Assembly: GCF_003269295.1 (NCBI RefSeq)
Contig: NZ_QLTT01000012.1
Coordinates: forward strand, 253,455 to 317,454
Direction of reading: 5' to 3'
Source: Lentzea atacamensis
GTDB taxonomy: Bacteria > Actinomycetota > Actinomycetes > Mycobacteriales > Pseudonocardiaceae
Length of the DNA: 64,000 nt
The translations under genes were made by a program, and so were the position numbers. The notes below the pieces were generated by a model that saw nothing but the letters and a program-made list of their open reading frames with translations, was not told where the DNA came from and searched no databases. Each line of letters opens with the position of its first letter. The first letter of the stretch is position 1. This document shows positions 42,898 through 51,743 of this stretch, in pieces.

Positions 42898-44082
42898 ATG
42901 GCCCGCGCACTCATCCTCGATGCAGCCCGTACTCCGTTCGGCAGGTACCGCGGAGGTCTTTCCGGCATCAGGGTGGACGACCTCGCGGCGCTGCCGATCG
43001 TCGACCTGCTGCGCCGCTATCCCGGCCTCGACCTCGCGCGCATCGACGACGTGCTGCTGGGCGACGCGAACGGCGCCGGCGAGGACAACCGCAACGTGGC
43101 CCGCATGGCCGCGCTGCTGGCGGGCCTGCCGGTGTCCGTGCCGGGCGTGACGCTGAACCGTCTCTGCGCCTCCGGTGGCGAGTCGGTCGTCCAGGGCGCG
43201 CGGGCGCTCGTCTCCGGTGACGCGGACCTGCTGGTCGTCGGCGGGGTCGAGGGCATGAGCCGGGCGCCGTTCGTGACGGCACGGCCGGACAAGGCCTTCC
43301 CGGACCGGATGGAGACCGTGTCGACGGCCCTGGGCTGGCGGCTGGTCAACCCGCGGATGCCCAAGCACTACACGGTTCCGCTGGGCCTGGCCGCCGAGAA
43401 CGTCGCCCACGAACTGGGCATCACGCGCGAGCAGATGGACAACTTCGCCCTGCGCTCACACCGGCGCGCCGCTGCTGCGTGGGATGCGGGCGTGCACGAG
43501 GGCTTCGCATTCGCCGTGCAGCTGCCGGACGGAACCGCGGTCCGGCGCGACGAGAACGTCCGTGCCGACACGAGCCTCGACAAGCTCGCGAAGCTGAAGC
43601 CGGCCTTTTCGGAGCACGGTTCGGTGACTGCGGGCAACGCTTCTCCGTTGAACGACGGCGCTTTGGCCGCGTTGATGGGCACGGAGACCACGGCGGCTGA
43701 GCTCGGCGTCGAGCCGCTCGCCGAGGTGCTCGGCAGCGCGACGACCGGTGAGGAGCCGCACCGGTTCACGATCGCGCCGGTGTCGGCGATCCGGAAGTTG
43801 TTGAAGCGCCTGCACCTCGACGCCGCCGACGTCGACCTGTGGGAGATCAACGAGGCGTTCGCGGCCATGGCGCTGTCGGTGCTGCACCATCTGCCGGAGA
43901 TCGACCGCGAGAAGGTCAACGTCCACGGTGGAGCGATCGCCTACGGCCACCCGCTCGGTGCTTCGATGCCGCGCGTGATCATCGACGTGGCACGGCACCT
44001 GCGCGCGCGTGGTGGTGGCGTCGGCATCGCGGCCGCGTGTGTGGGTGTCGGCCAGGGCGTGGCGGTCGCCGTCCGGGTCTAG
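42898..44082 (+). CDS. thiolase (acetyl-CoA acyltransferase)
   Basis: 394 residues. Active-site Cys90 lies in TLNRLCASGGESV; the other catalytic segments are INEAFAAMAL, GGAIAYGHPLGASMPR and AACVGVGQG. The last motif is usually CxGGGxG, so one glycine is replaced by valine. Family reactions are either thiolytic cleavage in beta-oxidation or Claisen condensation of two acetyl-CoA. No other fatty acid genes are nearby. It converges on the HTH gene with a 4-bp overlap. Confidence 0.93.
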   Translation: MARALILDAARTPFGRYRGGLSGIRVDDLAALPIVDLLRRYPGLDLARIDDVLLGDANGAGEDNRNVARMAALLAGLPVSVPGVTLNRLCASGGESVVQGARALVSGDADLLVVGGVEGMSRAPFVTARPDKAFPDRMETVSTALGWRLVNPRMPKHYTVPLGLAAENVAHELGITREQMDNFALRSHRRAAAAWDAGVHEGFAFAVQLPDGTAVRRDENVRADTSLDKLAKLKPAFSEHGSVTAGNASPLNDGALAALMGTETTAAELGVEPLAEVLGSATTGEEPHRFTIAPVSAIRKLLKRLHLDAADVDLWEINEAFAAMALSVLHHLPEIDREKVNVHGGAIAYGHPLGASMPRVIIDVARHLRARGGGVGIAAACVGVGQGVAVAVRV

Positions 44083-44792
44083 TTCTTGGAGTGCAGGATC
44101 TCACGGGCCTGCTCGGCCGCGCGGACGATGCTCTCCGACACGAAGTCGAGGAACCGCGCGATGTTCTCCAGGCGCGTGGCGGCCGGGGTGCCGGCGCCGA
44201 GAACGCCGACGCCCTGGCGCGCGGCCTCGGCGAGCTGCCTCGTGCCGGTGGCGCTGGCGATCATCGACTGGTACCAGATGTCGCCCTCGTCGACGACATA
44301 ACGCTCGCGGCGGCGTTCGTCGCGCACGCGGCCGATCAGGCCCTGGGCTTCGAGGTACGACATCGCCTTGGAGACCGACGCCGGACTGACCTGCAGGTGC
44401 CCGACCAGCTCTGCCGCGGTGAGGCTGCCTGAGTCGGTGGCGTAGAGGCTGGCGAGCGCCCTGGCCGTCATCTTGGGCAGGCCCTGCCCGACGAAGATGC
44501 CGGAGAACGTCTCCTCGAACTCGCGCACCGCCTCCGGGTCACGCCCGTCGGCCCGCTGGGGTACCTGCCGACCCTTGGGTGCCGCCTGCTTGCGCCGCTG
44601 GGCGCGGCGTTCGGTGGCGAGGTGGGCGATGTCGGCCTTGTAGCCCGCGGGGCCGCCGTTCCGCATCACCTCGCGCGTGACCGTCGAGGTGGGACGGTCC
44701 AGGCCTCTGGCGATCTCCGCGTAGGAGAGGCCGTCGGCCAGTCCCGCTGCGATCTGACGACGTTCTGACTGGGTGAGTCGGCCTCCTGGCAT
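44079..44792 (-). CDS. transcriptional regulator with N-terminal HTH and GbsR/MarR-type winged helix
   Basis: 237 residues. The N-terminal 50 residues (GRLTQSERRQIAAGLADGLS, then YAEIARGLDRPTSTVTREV) are an IS30-like HTH_38 domain. After a basic linker, about 95-175 are a MarR/GbsR winged helix (SLTAAELVGHLQVSPASVSK, RRRERYVVDEGD). Two DNA-binding domains in one chain fit long or paired sites. It is divergent from the DUF4097-peptidase operon, and the shared intergenic region holds repeated TGCAAC motifs, so that operon is the likely target. ATG 44792 is chosen; the frame continues to 44816. Confidence 0.88.
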   Translation of the reverse strand: MPGGRLTQSERRQIAAGLADGLSYAEIARGLDRPTSTVTREVMRNGGPAGYKADIAHLATERRAQRRKQAAPKGRQVPQRADGRDPEAVREFEETFSGIFVGQGLPKMTARALASLYATDSGSLTAAELVGHLQVSPASVSKAMSYLEAQGLIGRVRDERRRERYVVDEGDIWYQSMIASATGTRQLAEAARQGVGVLGAGTPAATRLENIARFLDFVSESIVRAAEQAREILHSKN

Positions 44793-44822
44793 GCCGCCAC
44801 CATAGCGTTCACCCACACATCA

Positions 44823-44918
44823 TTGCAACGCGTTACGCATGATCGTTGCATTCATCCGTCGGGCCCATTGCAACAATATATGGGCTTTGAACTGCTTTTA
44901 TGTAGATCATGTGCAACG
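44823..44918. promoter_or_regulatory. repeated TGCAAC motifs in the divergent HTH/DUF4097 region
   Basis: TGCAAC occurs at 44824-44829, 44869-44874 and 44912-44917, with an inverted GTTGCA at 44845-44850. The first and the inverted copy form ATTGCAACG...CGTTGCAT. The spacings are 43-45 bp between direct copies, about four helical turns. Candidate operators for the divergent regulator. Confidence 0.55.
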
Positions 44919-44992
44919 AAGCTTATTGCCGACTTCCATGAACGCAACGTAGCTTTTCCCACATCGGAAACAACGAGCTACAGGAGCCAGAG

Positions 44993-45598
44993 ATGCAGAC
45001 GTTCGCCACCACCGCCCCGATCACCGCCGTTCTCGACATCCCCGCGGGCCTCGTCCAGTTCATCGCCGCGGACCGCGACGACACCGCCGTCGATGTCCGC
45101 CCGTCGAACGCCTCGAAGAGCCGCGACGTGAAGGCCGCCGAGCAGACCGAGGTCGAGTTCGCCGACGGCGTCCTGCGGATCAAGGGCGAGACCGGGAGCA
45201 AGATCCTCGGCCCGTCCGGCTCCGTCGAGATCACGGTGCAGCTGCCCGCCGGTTCCCGCGTCGAGGCCAAGGCGGCCTGCGCCGAGTTCCGTGGCGTCGG
45301 TCGGCTCGGTGACATCGCCTTCGACGCCGCGCAGAGCGACATCAAGATCGACGAGGCCGCGAGCGTGCGACTGAGCACGCAGGCCGGTGACGTCAGCGTC
45401 GGCCGCCTCACCGGTTCCGCGGAGATCAACACCCAGAAGGGCGACATCACCATCGGCGTCGCCGCCGGACTGTCCGCCGCCATGGACGCCGGCACCTCCT
45501 ACGGCCGGATCAGCAACTCCCTCAAGAACAACGGCACCACCGACCTGACCATCCGCGCCACCACCGCGTACGGCGACATCACCGCGCGCAGCCTCTGA
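44993..45598 (+). CDS. DUF4097 family beta-strand repeat protein
   Basis: 201 residues with no signal or membrane segment. Repeating short strands (SDIKIDEAASVRLSTQAGDV, GRLTGSAEINTQKGDITIG, AYGDITARSL) are the right-handed beta-helix-like DUF4097 pattern, sometimes called adhesin-like. AGGAG lies upstream of the ATG. It is 25 bp ahead of the S9 peptidase gene and divergent from the HTH gene. In several actinobacteria this trio occurs together; the function is not known. Confidence 0.87.
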   Translation: MQTFATTAPITAVLDIPAGLVQFIAADRDDTAVDVRPSNASKSRDVKAAEQTEVEFADGVLRIKGETGSKILGPSGSVEITVQLPAGSRVEAKAACAEFRGVGRLGDIAFDAAQSDIKIDEAASVRLSTQAGDVSVGRLTGSAEINTQKGDITIGVAAGLSAAMDAGTSYGRISNSLKNNGTTDLTIRATTAYGDITARSL

Positions 45599-45623
45599 CA
45601 ATTCCGAACACTGGGGAGAAACC

Positions 45624-47738
45624 ATGAGCACCACCGCGAACTACCAGGCCGCAGAGAAGCTCTTCCGCCGCTCGGCCGCCCCCGGCGAGCTCGTCGTCGG
45701 CGACAAGATCCGTCCACAGTGGATCGACGGTGGTGCCCGCTTCTGGTACCAGGTCCGCGACGGCGCCGACCGCAGGTTCGTACTGGTCGACCCGGCGGCG
45801 GGCACCCGTGAGCCGGGCTTCGACCCCACGCCGTACCTGCCGACGCCCGGCAACCCGCTGGAGGTGTCCTCGCCCGACGGCAAGGTTGCGGTCTCGCGGC
45901 GCGGCCACGACCTGTGGGCGCGGTCCGGCGATCGCGAGTGGGCCCTCACCACCGACGGCTCGGAGAACTACGGGTACGGCTACGGCCCGGACGCCATGAG
46001 CTACGGCACGTTGATGCGCAAGTTCGGCCTGCCGCACATGCCGCCCGCAGTGGCCTGGTCACCCGACTCGACCAAGGTCCTCGCCCACCGCACCGACGAG
46101 CGCAACGTCCGCCAGACGCACCTGATCGAGACCCGCCCTGCCGACGGCAGCGGCCCTCGGGTGCACACCCAGCGGTACGCCTACCCCGGCGACCCGGACA
46201 TGCCGCTGGCTGAGCTGGTGGTGTTCGACATCGCGGCCGGCACCATGGTCCGCGCCCAGACCGAACCGCTGCTCATGCCGGAGTTCTCGCCGATCATGCT
46301 CGGCTACGCGTGGTGGGCCTCCGACAGCTCGGCGGTGTACTTCCTCAGCAGGCCGCGCGACCAGCACACCCTCACCCTGAACCGGATGGACGTCTCTTCC
46401 GGCGAGGTCACGGTCGTGCTGAGCGAGACCGGATCCAACCGCGTCGGCCCCAACCAGTTCATGTACGGCACGCCGATCGTGCGGGTGCTGGCCGACGAGG
46501 TGCTGTGGTTCTCGCAGCGCGACGGCTGGGGCCACCTCTACCGCTACGACCTGCACACCGGCTCGTTGCTCGGCCAGGTCACCTCGGGCTCGTGGCTGGT
46601 GCGCGAGATCCTGCACGTCGACGAGACCTCCCGCGTCGTCTACTTCACCGCGTCCGGGCTCGTGGCTGACGATCCCTACCGCCGCACGGTCTGCCGCGTG
46701 GGCCTGGACGGCACCGGGTTCGCTTTGGTCACCGACGACACGCTCGACCACGTCGTGGTCGTGTCGGAGAACAAGGAGTACTTCGTCGACTCGGCGTCCA
46801 CTGTGGACACGCCGCCGGTGACGACGGTGCGCGACTGGTCCGGCCGCGTGCTGGTTTCACTGGAACGCGCCGACATCACGCGGCTGGTCGAGACGGGCTG
46901 GACCGCACCGGAACGCTTCTGCGTCAAGGCGGCTGACGGCACGACCGACATCTACGGCGTGCTGTACAAGCCACGCGGGTTCGACCCGTCTGGCAGCTAC
47001 GCGGTGGTGGACAGCGTCTACCCTGGACCGCAGGTCACCAGGGTCGACCCGTGCTTCGGCCCCGGCGGCATGGGCATGGACGCGGAACCGTTGGCAGCAC
47101 TCGGTTTCGTGGTCGTGGCCCTGGACGGACGAGGCACCCCCGGCCGCAGCAAAGCCTTCCTCGACGCCTCCTACGGCCGGTTGGCCGACGCGGGCAGCCT
47201 GGAGGACCACGTCGCGGCATTGCACCAACTGGCTGCCACGCGCCCGTGGATGGACCTGGGTCGCGTGGGCGTGATGGGCCACTCCGGCGGCGGGTTCGCC
47301 GCGGGGCGCGCGATGCTGGCGTTCCCCGAGACCTATCACGCTGGTGTCGCGCTGTCCGGCTCGCACGACGCGCGGTGCATCGGGCTGGGCTGGGCGGAGT
47401 CGTGCGACGGGCCGGACAACCCCGAGGCTTGGCTGCGGGCTTCCAACGTCGAGATCGCGGACCGGCTGGAGGGCAAGTTGTTGCTGGTGCACGGCGAGCT
47501 GGACGACACGGCGCACCCGCACCACACGATGCGGCTGGCTGACGCGCTGATCGCTGCGGGCAAGGAGTTCGAGCTGCTGATCGTGCCCGGAGCCGAGCAC
47601 TTGTACATCGACCGGCTGGCCTATGTGCGGACGCGGTGCTGGGACTTCCTGGTCCGCTCGCTCATGGGGGTGGAGCCGCCGGCCTACCGACCCGCGCCGA
47701 TCATGATCGACCCCGAGGTGCTGGGCGAGATGGTCTAA
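45624..47738 (+). CDS. S9 family prolyl oligopeptidase (DPP IV type)
   Basis: 704 residues. The N-terminal two thirds form a DPP IV-like beta-propeller (WSPDSTKVLAHRTDERNVRQ, WWASDSSAVYFLSRPRDQHT). The C-terminal alpha/beta hydrolase has the nucleophile in GVMGHSGGGFA near residue 554, Asp in LVHGELDDTAHP near 628 and His in GAEHLY near 661. No signal peptide, so probably cytosolic. It cleaves short peptides, often after proline. GGGGAG precedes the ATG; co-transcribed with the DUF4097 gene. Confidence 0.94.
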   Translation: MSTTANYQAAEKLFRRSAAPGELVVGDKIRPQWIDGGARFWYQVRDGADRRFVLVDPAAGTREPGFDPTPYLPTPGNPLEVSSPDGKVAVSRRGHDLWARSGDREWALTTDGSENYGYGYGPDAMSYGTLMRKFGLPHMPPAVAWSPDSTKVLAHRTDERNVRQTHLIETRPADGSGPRVHTQRYAYPGDPDMPLAELVVFDIAAGTMVRAQTEPLLMPEFSPIMLGYAWWASDSSAVYFLSRPRDQHTLTLNRMDVSSGEVTVVLSETGSNRVGPNQFMYGTPIVRVLADEVLWFSQRDGWGHLYRYDLHTGSLLGQVTSGSWLVREILHVDETSRVVYFTASGLVADDPYRRTVCRVGLDGTGFALVTDDTLDHVVVVSENKEYFVDSASTVDTPPVTTVRDWSGRVLVSLERADITRLVETGWTAPERFCVKAADGTTDIYGVLYKPRGFDPSGSYAVVDSVYPGPQVTRVDPCFGPGGMGMDAEPLAALGFVVVALDGRGTPGRSKAFLDASYGRLADAGSLEDHVAALHQLAATRPWMDLGRVGVMGHSGGGFAAGRAMLAFPETYHAGVALSGSHDARCIGLGWAESCDGPDNPEAWLRASNVEIADRLEGKLLLVHGELDDTAHPHHTMRLADALIAAGKEFELLIVPGAEHLYIDRLAYVRTRCWDFLVRSLMGVEPPAYRPAPIMIDPEVLGEMV

Positions 47739-47769
47739 CACCCCTCGCGGGCTTCACAGTGAACTGGAG

Positions 47770-47807
47770 CGCCGGCCACCCTTCGCCAACGGGCAGGGTG
47801 GTCGGCG
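47770..47807. terminator. terminator between peptidase and glycolipid-binding-like genes
   Basis: CGCCGGCCACCCT and AGGGTGGTCGGCG pair over 13 bp (one G-T pair) with a 12-nt loop, between two convergent genes. No long T tract. Confidence 0.65.
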
Positions 47808-47820
47808 TCCTCGTCGGGTG

Positions 47821-48462
47821 CTAGATCCGCTTCGAGATCAGCGGGTACTCGACGACCAGGCCGTTGGCGTCGACCTTGATGTTCTGCTCGAAGCCGCCGC
47901 TCTTGAACCGCACCACCGAGACGTCGTCGCCCACCGACACCGTCTTGTAGGTCTGCGTGACCGCGCGAACCGACAGATCCGGCAGCGACACCCGCACGAC
48001 GGGCAGGTTGTGCTCGCCCTCTTCGCGGTGCAGGCCCAGCCGGCGAATCGGGATGGCGTTGAACAGCACCGAGAACTGGACGTCGACGTCCAGCGCGTCG
48101 TTGAACGTCTCGCGCTTGCTGCCCTGGCCGTGGTCGACGAGCCAGGCGCCGTCCTCGGTCCTCGACAGGGAGCACTGGCGCTCCTCAAGGACCGTGGCTG
48201 TGCGCAGCAGCAGGCGGTTCACCTGGCCGCTCTCGCCCACGGAGACCTCGAACGAGGCGTTGAACTGCTCGTCGGGGCCCGCGGCCACGAGGCGGCCGGT
48301 GGCGCGGAGGCGCTGGTCGCTCGAGAGCAGCAGGCGGACCTGCTCCAGGCGCGGCTCGTGCAGGCCCTGCCAGGTGATCATCTCTGGCCTGCGGGCAGAA
48401 GGAGAGCGGGTCTCCCCGTTGGAGGTGACCCGCCCCGCGTCAGTGGTGTTGAAGGAGTTCAC
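47821..48462 (-). CDS. putative glycolipid-binding domain protein (PA1994/DUF1089 type)
   Basis: 213 residues from GTG 48462. ITWQGLHEPRLEQVRLLLSS opens the domain and the end, IKVDANGLVVEYPLISKR, is also typical; members are single-domain beta proteins whose structure suggests lipid or sugar-lipid binding. GTG 48462 is chosen because it overlaps the stop of the antitoxin-like gene (GTGA). ATG 48381 gives the 186-residue core normally seen in the family. No signal peptide. Physiological role unknown. Confidence 0.75.
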   Translation of the reverse strand: MNSFNTTDAGRVTSNGETRSPSARRPEMITWQGLHEPRLEQVRLLLSSDQRLRATGRLVAAGPDEQFNASFEVSVGESGQVNRLLLRTATVLEERQCSLSRTEDGAWLVDHGQGSKRETFNDALDVDVQFSVLFNAIPIRRLGLHREEGEHNLPVVRVSLPDLSVRAVTQTYKTVSVGDDVSVVRFKSGGFEQNIKVDANGLVVEYPLISKRI

Positions 48463-48632
48463 TGCCCACCCGGAAGGATGTCCTTGATCTTCTCGGCAAC
48501 CGAGTCGACCTGCTCTTCGTGACCGAACTTGCCTGCGACGAAATCAGCCGCGGCGTCCACGCCCTTGTCGACCTGCTCGTGGTGCTGCTCGGCGAGGTCC
48601 ATGGCCTTGTTCTTGATCTCGTCGAAGTTCAT
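48459..48632 (-). CDS. small antitoxin-like protein (Rv0909/MT0933 type)
   Basis: 57 residues, acidic and helical. NFDEIKNKAMDLAEQHHEQV then DKGVDAAADFVAGKFG matches the short antitoxin family named after mycobacterial Rv0909. AAGGAG lies 7 nt before the ATG. No toxin gene adjoins; the coupled downstream gene is the glycolipid-binding-like protein. Many homologues also lack a toxin, so a stress or structural role is possible. Confidence 0.8.
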   Translation of the reverse strand: MNFDEIKNKAMDLAEQHHEQVDKGVDAAADFVAGKFGHEEQVDSVAEKIKDILPGGQ

Positions 48633-48797
48633 GTGGTGCTCCTTCGCTCCTGACGCAGGGTACCCGAGTAGAGCCCGCGTGTTGATAGCCGCGATCACGC
48701 TAACTCCGCCTGGACAACTCGGCTCGGCGACACGGATGATGGCCCCGCCGCCGCCTGGTCGGCCGCCGTCGCGGCCAGAACCAGGAGGACACGCCAC

Positions 48798-50135
48798 ATG
48801 ACACGGCTCCTGCGTGGAGTTATGTCCGCAGTACTGCTGTTGCCGCTCGTCGCTGTCTCCTCGGCCAACGCCACGGCCGAGCTTCAGGGGAAAGCGAAGT
48901 TCACGGTGACGACCACGGCCTCGTCCGTGGCCGCCCGCAGCGACCGGCGCCCGGTCGCGGGTGGGGTCTACGACCGCAAGGTCGGCAAGACGTTCATCTC
49001 GTGGGCGGGTCAGTACGAGGACAGCTACGTCCAGACGTACGACCACCGCAAGGCCACCTGGTCCGCGCCCAACCGGATCGCGGCCGGTGACTCCGACGCG
49101 CACAACTACCCGACCATGGTCCAGGCCAGGGACGGGCACCTGCTGATCTTCCGCGGCATGCACAACGTCGAGTTGCGCATGTCCCGTTCGCCTCAGCCGC
49201 ACTCGGCGGACGGGGTCTGGGAAGAGACGCTGATCTCGAAGAACGCCGCGACGTACCCGATGCCGTTCGTCACCCGCGACGGCACGATCTACGTCTTCTT
49301 CCGCGAGACGACCGGTGACCTCGACCCGACGGTCCCGACGGACACGCGCCCGATGCTCTACGTCGTGTCCAAGGACAACGGCAGGACGTGGAAGACCTCC
49401 ACGGAGCTGACGGGCCACAAGTTCGCGATCGGCTCGACGTCCCGCGCCGACAACATGAACGAGATCTACATCGGCCAGCTGCGGCTCGAGGACTCCGGCC
49501 GGGTGCGCATCGTCTACACGCTCGCCGGTGGCGGTTTCGAGGGCAACAAGCACGACCGCTACCACCGCAACATCTACTACGCGTGGTTCGACCCGCGGAA
49601 CCTGCACTTCTACTCGGCGTCCGGCAGGGATCTGGGCACCCAGATCGACGACGCCGACCAGGAGCAGCACCTGAAGGTCGCGGAGACCCCGCTGACCCTG
49701 CCCAACAACGTCAAGTCGCCCGACTACATCCAGCTCGTGGGCACGACGCTGGGCAAGCCGTTCCTGCTGTGGTTCATGGGCGACCCGGACAAGGGACCGC
49801 TGCGCAACTACATGTCCACCTGGAACGGTCGCTCGTGGGAGACCAAGGAAGTCGCACGGGGCCTGCGCACCCGTGAGATGGAGCCGATCGACCCGTTCAC
49901 GTGGCGCGTCTACGCCACAGAGGACGGCAAGCCGAACGTGAACACCTACCTGGTGCGGTTCGGTCGCACGTGGACACCGGAGACCGTCATCCCGACGGCC
50001 AAGCCGGTGCAGCGCGTCGAGGTCGTGCAGAACTTCCGCGACCCCGCACGGGCGATCTTCTCCGGCGCCTCGTCCCAACGAGACGTCGCCATCGCTGACG
50101 GCGACATCAGCGTGGCGGGGATCAGCCGCCGGTAG
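48798..50135 (+). CDS. secreted BNR-repeat protein
   Basis: 445 residues. Signal peptide MTRLLRGVMSAVLLLPLVAV to NATA near residue 28. The rest is a seven-bladed propeller of the BNR-4 type, with VYDRKVGKTFISWAGQYEDS, AGDSDAHNYPTMVQARDGHL and Asp-box-like YVVSKDNGRTWKTS. Proteins of this fold bind or cleave polysaccharides; the catalytic residues are not recognisable. CAGGAGG precedes the ATG. Single gene with its own terminator. Confidence 0.88.
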   Translation: MTRLLRGVMSAVLLLPLVAVSSANATAELQGKAKFTVTTTASSVAARSDRRPVAGGVYDRKVGKTFISWAGQYEDSYVQTYDHRKATWSAPNRIAAGDSDAHNYPTMVQARDGHLLIFRGMHNVELRMSRSPQPHSADGVWEETLISKNAATYPMPFVTRDGTIYVFFRETTGDLDPTVPTDTRPMLYVVSKDNGRTWKTSTELTGHKFAIGSTSRADNMNEIYIGQLRLEDSGRVRIVYTLAGGGFEGNKHDRYHRNIYYAWFDPRNLHFYSASGRDLGTQIDDADQEQHLKVAETPLTLPNNVKSPDYIQLVGTTLGKPFLLWFMGDPDKGPLRNYMSTWNGRSWETKEVARGLRTREMEPIDPFTWRVYATEDGKPNVNTYLVRFGRTWTPETVIPTAKPVQRVEVVQNFRDPARAIFSGASSQRDVAIADGDISVAGISRR

Positions 50136-50154
50136 AACCTCGCAGTGAACGGCA

Positions 50155-50190
50155 AACGCCCCCAGGACCGGCGCGGACCCTGGGGGCGTT
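50155..50190. terminator. bidirectional terminator
   Basis: AACGCCCCCAGG and CCTGGGGGCGTT form a perfect 12-bp stem with a 12-nt loop between two convergent genes; A-rich and T-rich flanks are short (CAAA / GTTCGT). Confidence 0.8.
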
Positions 50191-50213
50191 CGTCTAAGGG
50201 GTGCTACTGCTTA

Positions 50214-51434
50214 TCAGGCGCCGGCCTTCTTGCGGCGCACGACGAACAGGGCACCGGCACCGGCACCGACGAGCACGAGACCGCCGAGGAGCGGCCACAG
50301 GATCGACGCACCGGTCGAAGCCAGGTCGTCGCTACCGCCACCCGGAGCCGGAGCGGCCGTCGTCGTGGTGGTCGGAGTCGTGGTCTCCGTGGTGGTCGTC
50401 GTGGTGGTGGTCGGCGTGGTCGGCTCGGACGGCTTGACCTCGAGCTTCCAGTCGACCTTGCCCTCCTTCTCGACCTTGGCCTTCTGCGGCTGCGCGACGA
50501 CGAGCGACTGAGCGACCTCGTCCTCACCGGTGGAAGCCTTGTCGAGCGCGACGAACAGGCGGCCGATCGACAGCTTGGCCTCGGCGGAGAGCTGGAATGA
50601 TGCGCTGCCGGCGGGAGCGTTCGCCGGGACGTTCACGAAGAACTCGGACACCTTCTCACCGGTGCCCTGGACGGCGAGCTCGTCGCCCTTCTTCTTCACC
50701 GCGAGCGGGTTGCCCTTTTCGTCGGTGATGGTGACGCCCTCGGGGAGGTTCGCGGTCAGCTTGACCTCGGACGCGGTCGTGGTGACCTTGAACGGGCCGA
50801 TCTTCTCGCCGGACTTGCCGGACTTCGAGGCGGGCTCGATCTCCAGCGTCGGCTTCGGCTGCTCGTTGATCGGGTTCTTCTCGGCCTGCTCGACCAGCTT
50901 GGCGTACAGCGTCTTCACGTCTTTGCTGTTGCGCTCGTCCTTGTCGTCGAGCTCAGACTTGTCGGTGAAGTGCCAGATCGCGGCCTGCGTGGCAGCGATC
51001 GTCTCCTCCTGGGAGAACTGCTCGCCCCACTTGTCCTTGACATCCTTCATCGAGATGCCGGGGAAGGAGTTGGTCAGGACGTAGAGGACCTTGCCCGCGG
51101 CCTCGTTGAACTTCTCGTTGGGGTGCTTGTCCCACGGCACCTCCTTGAGGTGGTCGCCGTCCTTGAGCTCGGTCGGCAGCTCCACGCAGTAGGTGAGGAC
51201 CTTGGTCTCGTCCTGCCCTTTGATGCGGAGCTGGATGAGCGAGGTGTCGAGGTAGTTCTCACCGTGGGCGGGGAGGCGGCCGACGCCCTTCTTCAGCGCG
51301 ACCTTCTCGCCCTTCGGCTGGCCCTCGCGGTCCGGGATGATGATGACATTGTCGGCGGAGGCTGGAAGTGCCGTGAACGCCAGGGTGGCGACGGCGCCCA
51401 GCAGCGCCGCGCCGATCCTCAACCGGGAAGCCAT
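50214..51434 (-). CDS. thioester-domain (TQXA) surface adhesin with LASTG sorting signal
   Basis: 406 residues. Signal peptide to ASA near residue 27. Residues about 45-190 form a thioester domain: Cys83 in TYCVE and Gln150 in AATQAAIW should form the internal Cys-Gln bond used for covalent attachment to host or surface amines. A middle domain (about 195-330) is immunoglobulin-like, then a Thr/Pro-rich stalk, LASTG (371-375), a hydrophobic segment and a basic tail, the substrate form of class E sortases. No sortase gene is in the window. AAGGAG precedes the ATG. Confidence 0.92.
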   Translation of the reverse strand: MASRLRIGAALLGAVATLAFTALPASADNVIIIPDREGQPKGEKVALKKGVGRLPAHGENYLDTSLIQLRIKGQDETKVLTYCVELPTELKDGDHLKEVPWDKHPNEKFNEAAGKVLYVLTNSFPGISMKDVKDKWGEQFSQEETIAATQAAIWHFTDKSELDDKDERNSKDVKTLYAKLVEQAEKNPINEQPKPTLEIEPASKSGKSGEKIGPFKVTTTASEVKLTANLPEGVTITDEKGNPLAVKKKGDELAVQGTGEKVSEFFVNVPANAPAGSASFQLSAEAKLSIGRLFVALDKASTGEDEVAQSLVVAQPQKAKVEKEGKVDWKLEVKPSEPTTPTTTTTTTTETTTPTTTTTAAPAPGGGSDDLASTGASILWPLLGGLVLVGAGAGALFVVRRKKAGA

Positions 51435-51743
51435 GGGTCTCCTTGCTCGCTGAAGTTAGCCCGAACGCGGTGGGAAGTCAGTCATCCGTCGGGACGGTCG
51501 GCACGTCGAGATCGACACTGAACCGACAGGAAGCGAGCGGACACTATCCGATCGAGTTACACCCAATGGAGTGAGGTATGGAGATCACTACAAACCGTGC
51601 GTGAGCAGCGAAAAGCTACTCAGAGTGTCCACAGTGGATAGGTCCAAGATGGATAAATTTTGTCAGGTGACGTTAGATTCGTTGCCAAACAGTTATCTGT
51701 TGCCGCGTCCCGATACGGATGGCAACCCGCAGCGGTTCAAAGA
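51435..51743. other. 309-bp intergenic region
   Basis: Lies between the adhesin start and the methyltransferase stop. It should hold the adhesin promoter. It is less GC-rich than its surroundings (for example the stretch near 51640-51670). GTTGCC and GGCAAC pair around 51699-51727 and may weakly terminate the methyltransferase transcript. Reading frames here are short and overlap the methyltransferase gene; I see no convincing gene or RNA. Confidence 0.5.

Noticed and set aside
50330..50430. Thr-codon repeat as a tandem DNA repeat or CRISPR-like array
   Set aside because: It encodes the Thr/Pro stalk of the adhesin; units are irregular and there are no spacers.
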